Origin: Paramarasmius palmivorus
Taxonomy: Eukaryota > Basidiomycota > Agaricomycetes > Agaricales > Marasmiaceae
DNA length: 64,000 nt
Reading direction: 5' to 3'
NCBI GenBank assembly: GCA_037176845.1
Contig: JAYKXP010000052.1
Span: 186,001 to 250,000 of the forward strand
Shown in pieces: positions 45,196-53,786 of this stretch. Every line of letters starts with the position of its first letter. Within the stretch, counting starts at the first letter, position 1. A model generated the notes under the pieces. It searched no databases and was not told where the DNA came from. It was given only the letters and a program-made list of their open reading frames with translations. Made by a program: the position numbers and the translations under genes.

Positions 45196-47780
45196 TTAAT
45201 CTTCATCACACCATCCAGGTGGGAATCGGCGTGGAGGAAGTAAGTCGAATGAGACGTCATGCTCCTCCAGACTCTGCTGTAGCTGTGCATCCAGAACGTC
45301 CTCCAACATATCTGCATGTTGTACAATAAGAGATCCCTTCTGATTGAATGTTTGACAGTTGAAGAAAAGCAGTCTCCATGCATCGACAAATTCTTTGACT
45401 GTGCTATAACCATGCAGTGGACCAGCATGCATTAATTTCTTGATCTTTGACATAGAGATCGGCTGTTCAATGACCTCATAATAGATGGGCCAAGCCTGTC
45501 CAACAAACTTCAGTGATATCTAGTGATATGTAATGGGGTTTCGTACCGTTTTACAAGGCAAAGCTAAAAAAGGTTGACACATACGTTCTTCCTCATCATG
45601 TTTCTTCTTCCCCCGACCCTGCTGCACTTGGTTTCCAGTCCGGACATTATATACCGCTTGATATACCTCTTCAAATAACTCTGTTAGGATACGTCTCCGA
45701 TCCTTTTCTGCCATGGCTAGGAACTGATTGAGGTGGCGTTCCTGGGCAGCTTCTTCACGGGCAAGCTGATTGGGATCAGGATGTAGCTGAACCTGTTCCG
45801 CAACAATCTTGACCACTTCCTCGCCGAACCTTTCTACTCCCAAAGCCCAAGGTATAACGTTGCGAAATATGTCAATGGATGTTACGGCCCGGGGACGTGT
45901 TGATATCTTCTCAATAACATCGTCATCAAGAATGTAGTCCTCAACAATGATGTCCTGGTTAGGATAGTGAGTCGACAGAGCCTCTCCTCGCCATCTCTGT
46001 AACGCAGAGGAAACAGCATTTTGGAGTTCCTCCGAGACCTTGGCAGCACGCTTAGCTCGAGTTGGAAAGGGGTATTTGACCTTGAGGACTTCGATCGGAA
46101 ACAACTCGGGCTGGCAGTTATCACAGCACCGAAAGTTTGGTGGTGGCACAAACAGCGAGGGTGCTGTATATAGCAATCAACGACTTGAATGTGGCAATCA
46201 CAGATGAAACTTACACTTCTCTACATTGCCAAAATACTCATCCCAAACTCGGCGACGACATTTCTGTGTGGCGATAAATGTACTGAGAAAGCGGCAGTCT
46301 CGTACCTCAAATTGAGACTTAGGTGCCTTCCTCTTCCCTCGACGCGACACTGTCAACTGTGTATCTGCTTCATTTTCTGGCGCTGGATCCTCTGTATCAA
46401 TCGCAGCGATTCGTGCCTGGTCTGGAGCAAGTGTTGCCTCTGCATCTTCCTCATCAGATGAATGTTGATCTGCAGGCTGCGAAGCTCCATTGGATTCATC
46501 GCCTTCTTCTTCGTCATCAAGGTCCATGAAATGTTGACTATACGCAGTCTTCGTAACGAATAGAAACACTTCACCGATATCATTGGGATTCTGAGCACAA
46601 CGCCCGACCTTCTGTACAAAAGACGAGAAGCTTTGCGGTGCATGCCATAAGACTACTCGCCGGACCCCTCGGAAATCCATTCCCTGTACTAAGTGTCAAT
46701 GAGTGATGACACACATACAAAGGATGTACAAACCATGCCCAAGGCGTCAGTTGCTGGTACACCAAGATGACTCCCGTCGGTAAGTCCCTCCTGTATTATC
46801 TTCTTCCGGTGTTCGTCAACAAAACGATGATAGAACTCGAATGTGGTCTTTGGTATGTATTCGGGTCGATGCTTGCGCAAGAAATCTTGAATGTTCTCTG
46901 CTTCCATGCGGCTGTTGACATATATGAGCGTCTGGGGAAAGTCTTCAGCTGAAGCAGAAGCTTTGTTAGGGAAGAGGAAGAGGAGGTCGCCATATGTGTC
47001 TTGCGGGTGTTGCATAATACGGACCGAGAGCGCCACATTGGGTTTGGAATTGGAGACAGCGACATGAGGGCAGTCATTGGCCAACCCTAGCTTCAGTCGT
47101 ATGTCGGTAATGATGTCGACGGGCATGGTGGCGCTAGCCGCAAGAACCGGGATAGCACTGTGCAATCGGGCACGTAACTTCCCAAGTACAGCGTATTCTG
47201 GACGGAACTCGCCGCCCCATTCGCTGATGCAGTGGGCCTCGTCGACGACAACTGCTTTGCAGTTTGATTTGAATGCCTTCCTCTTGAGAACCTTCTCGTG
47301 AAATGTATTGTCCAAGGCCCTTTCGGGGGACACAAAAATCACCCTGTATTTGATCCTGGTTGTGTTCTGGTGCTTCTGTAGGGAATATTAGCATGTTATA
47401 TAAAGTTGATATAGCACCTCAAACAAGTCCTCCGCCTTAATACTCTTCGAGTGCAGAGCTACTGCAGCTATGACCCTATCTTCCAGATCCTTCACTTGAG
47501 CATCCATTAGCGCATTCAACGGGCTGACAACAAGGATTACTGGATCATTAGAGCGAACTGGTGATCCAATCTTCCAATGGTAGAACAGAGGATAGTAGAA
47601 AGTGAGTGTCTTGCCGCCTCCAGTGGGAACATTGTATATGACACTTTGACCACGGATGATGTGTTGTGCTGCCTCTTCCTGATAGTCTCTCAGGGTAGAA
47701 ACACCAAAAACCTCACATAGATGTGTTCTTGCGTCCTTTAGACGGTCTTCGTCCAGCCTGGTCGCTCTACAGGGAGGCAT
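45196..47780 (-). CDS. RecQ-like SF2 helicase with C-terminal bromodomain
   Basis: At least five exons with about 40-50-nt introns. Start at 47780 (MPPCRATRLDEDRLKD). Helicase motifs in order: LRDYQEEAAQHIIRG (motif 0), YNVPTGGGKTL (Walker A, residues about 50-59), VVSPLNALMDAQV (Ia), VVVDEAHCISEWGGEFRPEY (DEAH), VLAASATM (III), TLIYVNSRMEAENIQDFL (IV), PATDALGMGMDFRGVRRVVL (V) and FVQKVGRCAQNP (VI, Arg replaced by Gln). Then comes a Cys-containing RQC-like part, FRCCDNCQPELFP. After an acidic and coiled-coil linker and a short intron (about 45510-45550) the C-terminus reads AWPIYYEVIEQPISMSKIKK, YSTVKEFVDAWRLLFFNCQ and TFNQKGSLIVQHADMLEDVL: a bromodomain with the acetyl-lysine-reading Asn. 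No stop interrupts it. Confidence 0.85.
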
Positions 47781-47920
47781 GAAGGACAGAGAGGAGCTGA
47801 GGGGCGGATGTGATCGAGGCAGGCCATAGCGACGGAACGGGGGCAGATTTCAAAAAACAGAAAAAAACTTGTTGCTCGGGAGGTGAAGGCTAATAATTCT
47901 AGATACATTCGGCGATGATA

Positions 47921-48041
47921 GGAGAGGTTTGAGAAGCAAGTGGGTCGTCAATGGTCGGTTTTCATGGCTAAGTTAAATAAACTCACGTGACAAATCCGCG
48001 ACCCACCAAAATCGTGAGATTTTGTTCCAGTCGCTGCGCTG
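47921..48041 (-). repeat. Right terminal inverted repeat, 121 bp
   Basis: Complement of 41746-41866. Just outside it, at 48065-48082, lies a further degenerate inverted copy of the first 18 bases (CATCAGCACAGCGGCTGG), which makes a small palindrome with the element end. Confidence 0.8.
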
Positions 48042-48331
48042 ATGTGTAGGGTAGGGCCCCAACTCATCAGCACAGCGGCTGGTTCGAGTCTATAGTTGTG
48101 AGTGCTTGTGCAGTTGTCTCAATCCTCTGTCTCTCTCTCTACTACATCATATATCATTGCCCTATTGAAATGACACTTAGGTATACCAGCTAAGCTGCTA
48201 TTAAGCCTGTTTAAGCACATAAAAGCAGCTAACACTAAATGCTGCAACATAGCATTTAGTGTTAGCTGCTAAGGTGCTAAATGCTATGCTATGCTAATAA
48301 GCAGCTTTTAGCCTGGCAGTTAACATCCCTA

Positions 48332-48339
48332 ACAGGCTG
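48332..48339. repeat. Right 8-bp target-site duplication (ACAGGCTG)
   Basis: Second copy of the hAT target-site duplication, on the exon-1 side of the split gene. It keeps the original intron sequence (CTGACAG) intact up to the insertion. Confidence 0.85.
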
Positions 48340-48623
48340 TCAGAAAGTGGTCAGAGCTTGTCAACACAGTGGACAGGTCATGCTCACCGGTCCAGATACG
48401 TGCGAGATACTAGCAGATAGCTTGTAATACCTTCTTTGTTTACCCTCGCATCCTGCACTATCTTTCCTAGCAGTATATCCATCACGTCTCCCACTAGCTT
48501 TGGTTGAGAGTCTGCTGTGTTGGTTTCTTTGCTCTGCCACTCTGACGTCAAAGATATGCCGAGATCCCTAAAACCAGACAAAAGGTCCTCTAGAGTATGA
48601 AGTGGTGATGCATCTTCTGTCAT

Positions 48624-50408
48624 GATAGAGTGTACCTGCTATGGGGACGATGCAGAGATAGACTTGTGAGAAGGGAGTCGTTGTTACCGCAGCAAGTCTT
48701 GTATATATAGCACCAAAGAGTGTTTATCTTTGCAGTCAATTTAAGGCAGGTGTTTAGAAGGAGTTTATTTGATAGATGGAGCGATCTGGTGCTGCTCGCC
48801 ACTGGAAAACCATGTGATTAGCCAAGCAGCGCTACATTAGAAACTGTATGTCCAATCTCGAACATATACAGCTACTTTCTCCCACACTGGATCCATTGGT
48901 AGTTTTCCCTTGTGAGTGACCCAACTCAAGCAAAAGTCATGCTAAATTTAGTGTCTTCCTTGGACAGAAAAGGCTCGGGATCTGCAGACGCGATTCCTAC
49001 GTTTCACGGCTGATGCCAACCAGTGTTGTACACTGAGATATCACAAAATTATTTGTTGCATGAGGCAGAGCTATGTTGGAAGTAGTAGTGTACTCAGACG
49101 CAACACAGAACAGATAAAACCGATATTGGTGGTATTCGGGACGCTGGATGTGATATTATTGCATGTCTTGAACTAACTGAACATGTGGAGGATGTCGAGT
49201 GGACTGGTTGTCCCAGGCTACGGCTACAATATGGTGTCAAAAGTTTCGCATTCCGGATGATTTACAGTTCCTTGTGCATACAGATAGGCCATGCACATTC
49301 CCTGACCTTATCTGCAATAGCAACCACTTTAAGAGTTGCTAATAGAGCTATTCATAAAAGAGCATTTGACTGGGAATGTACACATACCTTCACCATTCGA
49401 ACTTGAACACAATCCATTTGTGAAATGTGGTCCGCTAGTGCCCGTATCCAGATTCCCGTCGAAAAGTCTGAAACGGAAGTGCAAGAATCGATGCTGTCAA
49501 CAAAACTGAGACGACACTTCGAAGTCCCCATATGTCTCCTGCATGCTGGTTATGCACAAAGGGGACCAAGCATAACATCGTGAGGGAATACAGTAGCTAG
49601 AAAGGCAACACAGGAAAGTGCACGCGCAGTGTCAGAGTAATTGATGACAGCGTAGATGTCCAGTAAATAGATGGATTTACAAGGAGACAGGAGTCAGACG
49701 TTGCTGATAGGAATATAGTGAGGAGTATGCACTGGATATGTTCTTATGCTCTTCTGCAATGGGACTGGAGCCAGGGTTTCAGGAATTTGTCCAAGGTTTG
49801 GAGGAAGGGGAGACGAAAAGGAAAGGCGAGAGAAGATCATCACATGAGGTGATCACGTGAATATAAGACACTGTGAGCCTGCATTTCACCTAGCTTCCGT
49901 TTCCTGTAACCCCTATCTAAGTTTGTAGGCTGTAGTTAACACTCGTCCCAGGACGTAGTGGTATTCAGCTTGATAAGAAGTGTCTCATCCCAAGCGATCG
50001 TCCAATGTCAGTCAATTGATTGCTATACTTAGTGATTCCAATACCTTTGCACAGGTGGATCGATGAATTATTTGTGTATGTATTCGCTATCTACTAGATA
50101 ATCACTATAGCTGGCTGTATAGTGGGAATACAAGCCATTCATGGATACATAGTCTTTCTTCGTATTGGCAGGACTTGAACAAAACCAGTGACCCAGTCAA
50201 GGTCCCGAAATCAGATACACTGGAGCCTCCTTTCATCATATGCCTCATTTTAGCACTAACGGAAACTAGTCAAGAGAAAATCACATATTCTGCGACTACT
50301 AGTATATGACACATCAGAATGCGTGTGCTAAAACCGACCCCAACTGAGAAACATGTAAGCGAGACTGAACATATGCCTTGTGTTCTTCGGGGAACATATC
50401 TCTGGGTT
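48624..50408. other. Gene-poor region (1.8 kb)
   Basis: Contains the 5' region of the split F-box-like gene (just right of 48623) and otherwise no frame with splice support. Short frames such as 49185-49406 (+) have no recognisable motif. No tRNA was found. Confidence 0.4.
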
Positions 50409-51491
50409 CTAAACAAATGTAAAACAGGGATTGTCGCTTGGAACTGAAGAAAGAAGGTTCAGAAAGAAGAAGCCAGTGGAACACCTCAGAAACTTGCTAA
50501 TCTCGACCTTGAGGGAAACGAAATCTAGATTGTATAGATGTTCTTGAAAGTTGTTTCCATTGGAAGAGGCCTCCTCTTCAGGTATGGAAATCATTACATA
50601 TGTGGACACCTTGCTGGAAAAGTCGTCCGCTGGGAGTGTATACTGGAAGTGATACTATGGAATGTAACAGTTAGCAGTGAAGGATAGACCTAAATCAAGA
50701 CATGGCTTACCCAAGCAGACCTGGTTTGACAGGACTCCAGATCCAAGAAGATTGAAAAAAGAGTGGTAGCCACTGCAGGGGACAGGAGAAGGTATGTGGG
50801 AATGTTAGGCCTTTGTTGCTTCAGGAACGAGAAGTTCTGCTGGAGCGTGTGGAGAAGATGTGAAGGGGCCGAAATAGGAAGACAAAAACAGGTGTAAACC
50901 TCACTGAGGAGATCGACAAATTTGGAGTCGTTTTCAAAGGTATCTGATGTACCATTTTGGTGCCAGGACAAGGGGAGTGAGTCATAAACTTCCCAGTTAA
51001 CGTCAGGGGTGAGAAAGTATACATGCCAAAGATGGGCAGCATGTAAGAAGACGGTGTGGATGGTCAGCGTAGTGAGATGGTTGAATTCAAGCTTCCACGA
51101 ATGACTATAAAGAATGGTCTGATGGGTTGGGCTTTCTAAAGTCCAAGGAGCGGGCATATTGGACAGCGGGACAATGAGGCATAGTAAGTCGCCCACTCGA
51201 CGGGTAAATATGGTAATGTCGCGATCTTTGCTGACCACATCACAAGTGGAGAGCATGGGATTGACTATGATGGGCTCATTGCTGAAATGGATTGAATTGA
51301 CCTCCATGGTTCGGCCCATATAATCGGTACTGTCCAAGGATATGCGATCTTCCAGCATAGCTTGAGGGTATAGCATTACAGCCTCGCTTGAGGTAACAAA
51401 GTTCATATTCATAGCTGTCGTTGAAGCTTATGTTAGCGTAATTGACCGAAACAGAGTTCATAGACATCGACTCACTGCCTTTCAACTCCAT
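50409..51491 (-). CDS. Hypothetical protein, F-box-family-like, three exons
   Basis: Start ATG 51491 (MELKGT); a GTGAGT intron joins it to MNMNFVTSSEAVMLYPQAML from about 51415. The main exon runs to about 50700 (SAW), and a GTAAGC intron leads to YHFQYTLPADDFSSKVSTYV and the stop at 50409. The frame is open throughout. The protein contains LKSFNHLTTLTIHT-like and LTTLTIHTVFLHAAHLWHVY stretches, which recall the leucine-rich middle of Agaricomycete F-box-like proteins (as in the neighbour at 39088), but no F-box is seen. It may be the C-terminal part of such a gene with the N-terminus lost. Confidence 0.45.
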
Positions 51492-53374
51492 CGCGGCCAA
51501 TTTGGCAGTCTCCAGATGTATGACACGTCCTCATGGATCTTCAAGAACGTAGGTGTTTGCAACATAGGTGTTATTGTCTGTGGTGGACGTATGGGGTACC
51601 CTGTTCGACAACAGACCATCCGAGACTACACTGTGAGGGTACCAGAATGAAATTGCTGAAAAACAGTCATTTTGACACTAATTGTTGTGTTCAGAATCGC
51701 ACTAGTACATCATACTAAGTACTATATGGACCTGGTATCACTACTAGGAACCTAGTAGTGCACATATGACGAAGAATAAGATAGGCATGCACTGCGTAGT
51801 GAATACTAGCTATGCGTGCATAGACGTTGATGTCATCATTAGCCCTATATGATTGCGCTAGGATACACGTTGAAACCTGTAGACCATATCTATACTCTAT
51901 TACCAGGCTGGAACCTTACGAGGACATGCTACTATACATGGTAGACTTCCTAGTAGGTCATATGGCTACACCACACTCGCGCTATGGGACATATGAGATG
52001 GGATAGTGAACGAGGACCAACTACCACAGCGTAGAAGGGACCCTAGGGGACGAATCAGAGCTATATACCAAATACGGTAGAAGCTGGAGGTGCGGGTCAC
52101 CTTCGAGAGCAGAGTTGCCTGGATTAGAAATGTCTGAGTAACCGGGTCATCAATACGAGGACCATATGGGGCTTAACAGCTTTCCCATATCGATCGGAAT
52201 ATCCCTCGAGCTTCGAGTTGGGATTCCTACTGCTAGTACAGACACTAGCGAGGGACATATAGTCCTATAACAAGGAAACAGATAGGATTCTGTGCCAGGG
52301 CTGTCCTAGGACATAGAAAATATAATATAGAACTACAAGGGCACAGAGCCTACCTTCCTGGAATATGAATCTGAAGTGTTTTGGTTGAGATTGGACTCCT
52401 AGCAAGTTCTGAGCAGAATAACTATGTCCTAGCACTGATATCCGAAACGTACCATGTGGAACAGCGCCTCCGCGCGCCACTTCCTAGCAACCAAAAAGTA
52501 ATATGACTAGCAGTCCTGCAAAATAATGTCGAATTCTGACCAATATATACCCAAACCTTCCTTTTCTGGTAGATACTTACTTCATATGGACAGAATCCTC
52601 TCCTCATTCTCATTTCTTGCATAGTTACTATTACTTTATCATGTCCACTTTCACTTATATGTAAAATATGTACGCTTGCGGGTATATAAGCAGCAGGGTT
52701 TCCCATAGGAAGCTCCCAAGCAATTACCCCACTATATACATAGCCCTAGTGCACCAATAGCAGAGTTCTTGTCTTCTATCGTTGACCATAGAGGCGACGT
52801 GTGCTTAGAAAATAACTTAGAAAATAAAACCTTTGAAAAGCCCTTCTCTATATTGAACTAGAGTCGTGAAATAAGAACTTTGAGATACCCATAGGACAGA
52901 GCTAGTTCATCTAGTCTCTTTGAATATGATTGATTGTTTCAGGACTAGTGTGGAGCCCCACTAGATCCCTTTTTCACTTGGTGTGGAGCCCCACCAGTGA
53001 TTGTTAAAGCTTAGTGTGGAGCCCCACTAGCTTATAGGTGGCCTGGTTGTCGTGCTAGTTCGACTAGTGTAACCAGTGCCTTTCATAGGAACAATAGGTC
53101 TTTACCCTTGTTGGGTTCGATAGGTTATTTTGCATCATAGGAATGTATAGGAATAGTTATAGATAGGTTTAGAGTTTGGCTCGTGTTGTCTTGATCATAT
53201 CGAGACCATATTATCATATTACATTGTTTCATTCATCACTCGTATACTTCCCTTGTGTCCTAGTGATTTGTAGACGTTCAACTAGTGTGCTAGTTGATTT
53301 CTTGTGTCGATTGTACAGATCCTTTGACAACGTCGAACCCCGCTCGCACAACTTGGCATATATATTTCGCTTGT
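51492..53374. repeat. Repeat-derived region with short palindromes, LTR-like right end
   Basis: No gene is supported. A perfect hairpin lies at 51739-51760 (10-bp arms, 2-nt loop). Three copies of the near-palindromic GTGTGGAGCCCCAC occur at about 52945-52964, 52981-52994 and 53012-53030. The right end (53320-53350, CGAACCCCGCTCGCACA) resembles the ends at 56038 and 59795. Together this looks like a decayed LTR or other non-coding repeat inserted beside the gene fragment at 53375. Confidence 0.4.
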
Positions 53375-53786
53375 TCACAAGCGTTTTATAAGCCTCACAA
53401 CGCTGTCACTAAAGTCGAAGTCGGCCTGGGGAGAAAAGAATCCACCAAGCTCGTTTCCGACCTTTAGTATGTAACCACAACGCTGGAAAAACTCCAATAG
53501 TACATCGACTCCTGCCTTGTCAACACTGATCTCCAATGGTGCGCTGAAGTCCACAGTTGTGAAAGTACCCAATGCAGCACTTCCACAGATCAAACCTCCA
53601 ACTGCTCGCAACAACCGTCTGAGTTCCGTGAAACCCAAAGTACCAACGAAATGTTCTCCAATCGACATGAGTCTACCAGTGCATGCTGACTGGATGGCGA
53701 GTGAGAGTTTGTTGGGCTGCGCCTGCAATGACGTCAGGGTCGACTGAGGGATATCACTGAGCAGCGCGCTCAAAGATCGTTCACTG
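53375..53786 (-). pseudogene. Fragment of a multicopy Agaricomycete family gene
   Basis: An exon begins after CTTTAG at 53786 and reads SERSLSALLSDIPQSTLTSL, ACTGRLMSIGEHFVGTLGFT, LRAVGGLICGSAALGTF and LEISVDKAGVDVLLEFFQRC-GYILK. 'GSAAL...LEISV.K...LL.FF...GY' is the pattern of nucleotidyltransferase-fold-like proteins that are multicopy and uncharacterised in Agaricomycetes. The frame then runs out (RLIKRL) exactly where the LTR-like sequence begins, so the remainder was probably cut off by that insertion. The upstream exon was not found. Confidence 0.4.

Larger units (their letters stand above)
41746..48041. mobile_element. 6.3-kb DNA transposon: DUF6589 protein plus RecQ-bromodomain helicase
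   Basis: A 121-bp inverted repeat (41746-41866 against 47921-48041, about 7 mismatches by eye) begins CAGCGCAGCGACTGG and encloses two convergent genes: a DUF6589-type protein (+) and an SF2 helicase with C-terminal bromodomain (-). The terminal repeats and the two-gene content identify a DNA transposon. From the literature I recall an Academ lineage with a helicase (AcademH) in fungi, and this may be a relative. The bases outside the repeat (ACACT / ATGTG) show no convincing target duplication, so the class is not fixed. The element lies wholly inside the hAT-type insertion. Confidence 0.75.
40037..48331. mobile_element. hAT-type insertion carrying a nested element (8295 bp)
   Basis: Ends are TAGGGATGTTAAC at 40037-40049 and its exact complement GTTAACATCCCTA at 48319-48331. 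The insertion is flanked by the 8-bp direct repeat ACAGGCTG (40029-40036 and 48332-48339). An 8-bp duplication and TAGGG/CAGGG ends are hallmarks of hAT elements. Subterminal sequence on both sides is rich in GCTATGCTA/TAGCATAGC words, as expected for hAT transposase-binding repeats. No hAT transposase is found inside, so the outer element is non-autonomous or gutted. Its interior holds a dispersed repeat (40318-41492) and a complete second element (41746-48041). Confidence 0.85.
39088..48623 (-). pseudogene. F-box-like family gene split by an 8.3-kb transposon
   Basis: Exon 1 is 48388-48623 (MTEDASPLHTLEDLLSGFRD; F-box-like DILLGKIVQDARVNKEG, TSYLLVSRTYLDR). A 51-nt intron (GTGAGC...CTGACAG) would lead to exon 2, which now lies at 40033 and below (LLTIVYKSIYVTDAQTLSLL, CNMLVSNSMLAECVRALSIL). 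The two phases match exactly when the transposon at 40037-48331 is taken out. Exon 2 then meets an in-frame TGA at 39751-39753 (AF*TSSFPELQSLD; a 30-nt intron is the less likely alternative) and continues in frame to 39088 through QIPTRAWPVLHRFTVRFDGS. 'LVSR...LL..VYKSI' is the usual F-box-like pattern of expanded Agaricomycete families. Probably a dead gene. Confidence 0.7.

Noticed and set aside
41746..48041. Reading the inner 6.3 kb as the native cargo of the hAT element rather than a nested transposon
   Set aside because: It has its own 121-bp terminal inverted repeats unlike the hAT ends, and a two-gene content not known from hAT elements. Without other copies this remains a judgement.
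48075..48095. GGTTCGAGTC, another B-box-like word
   Set aside because: It lies in the end region of the transposon and no tRNA cloverleaf forms.
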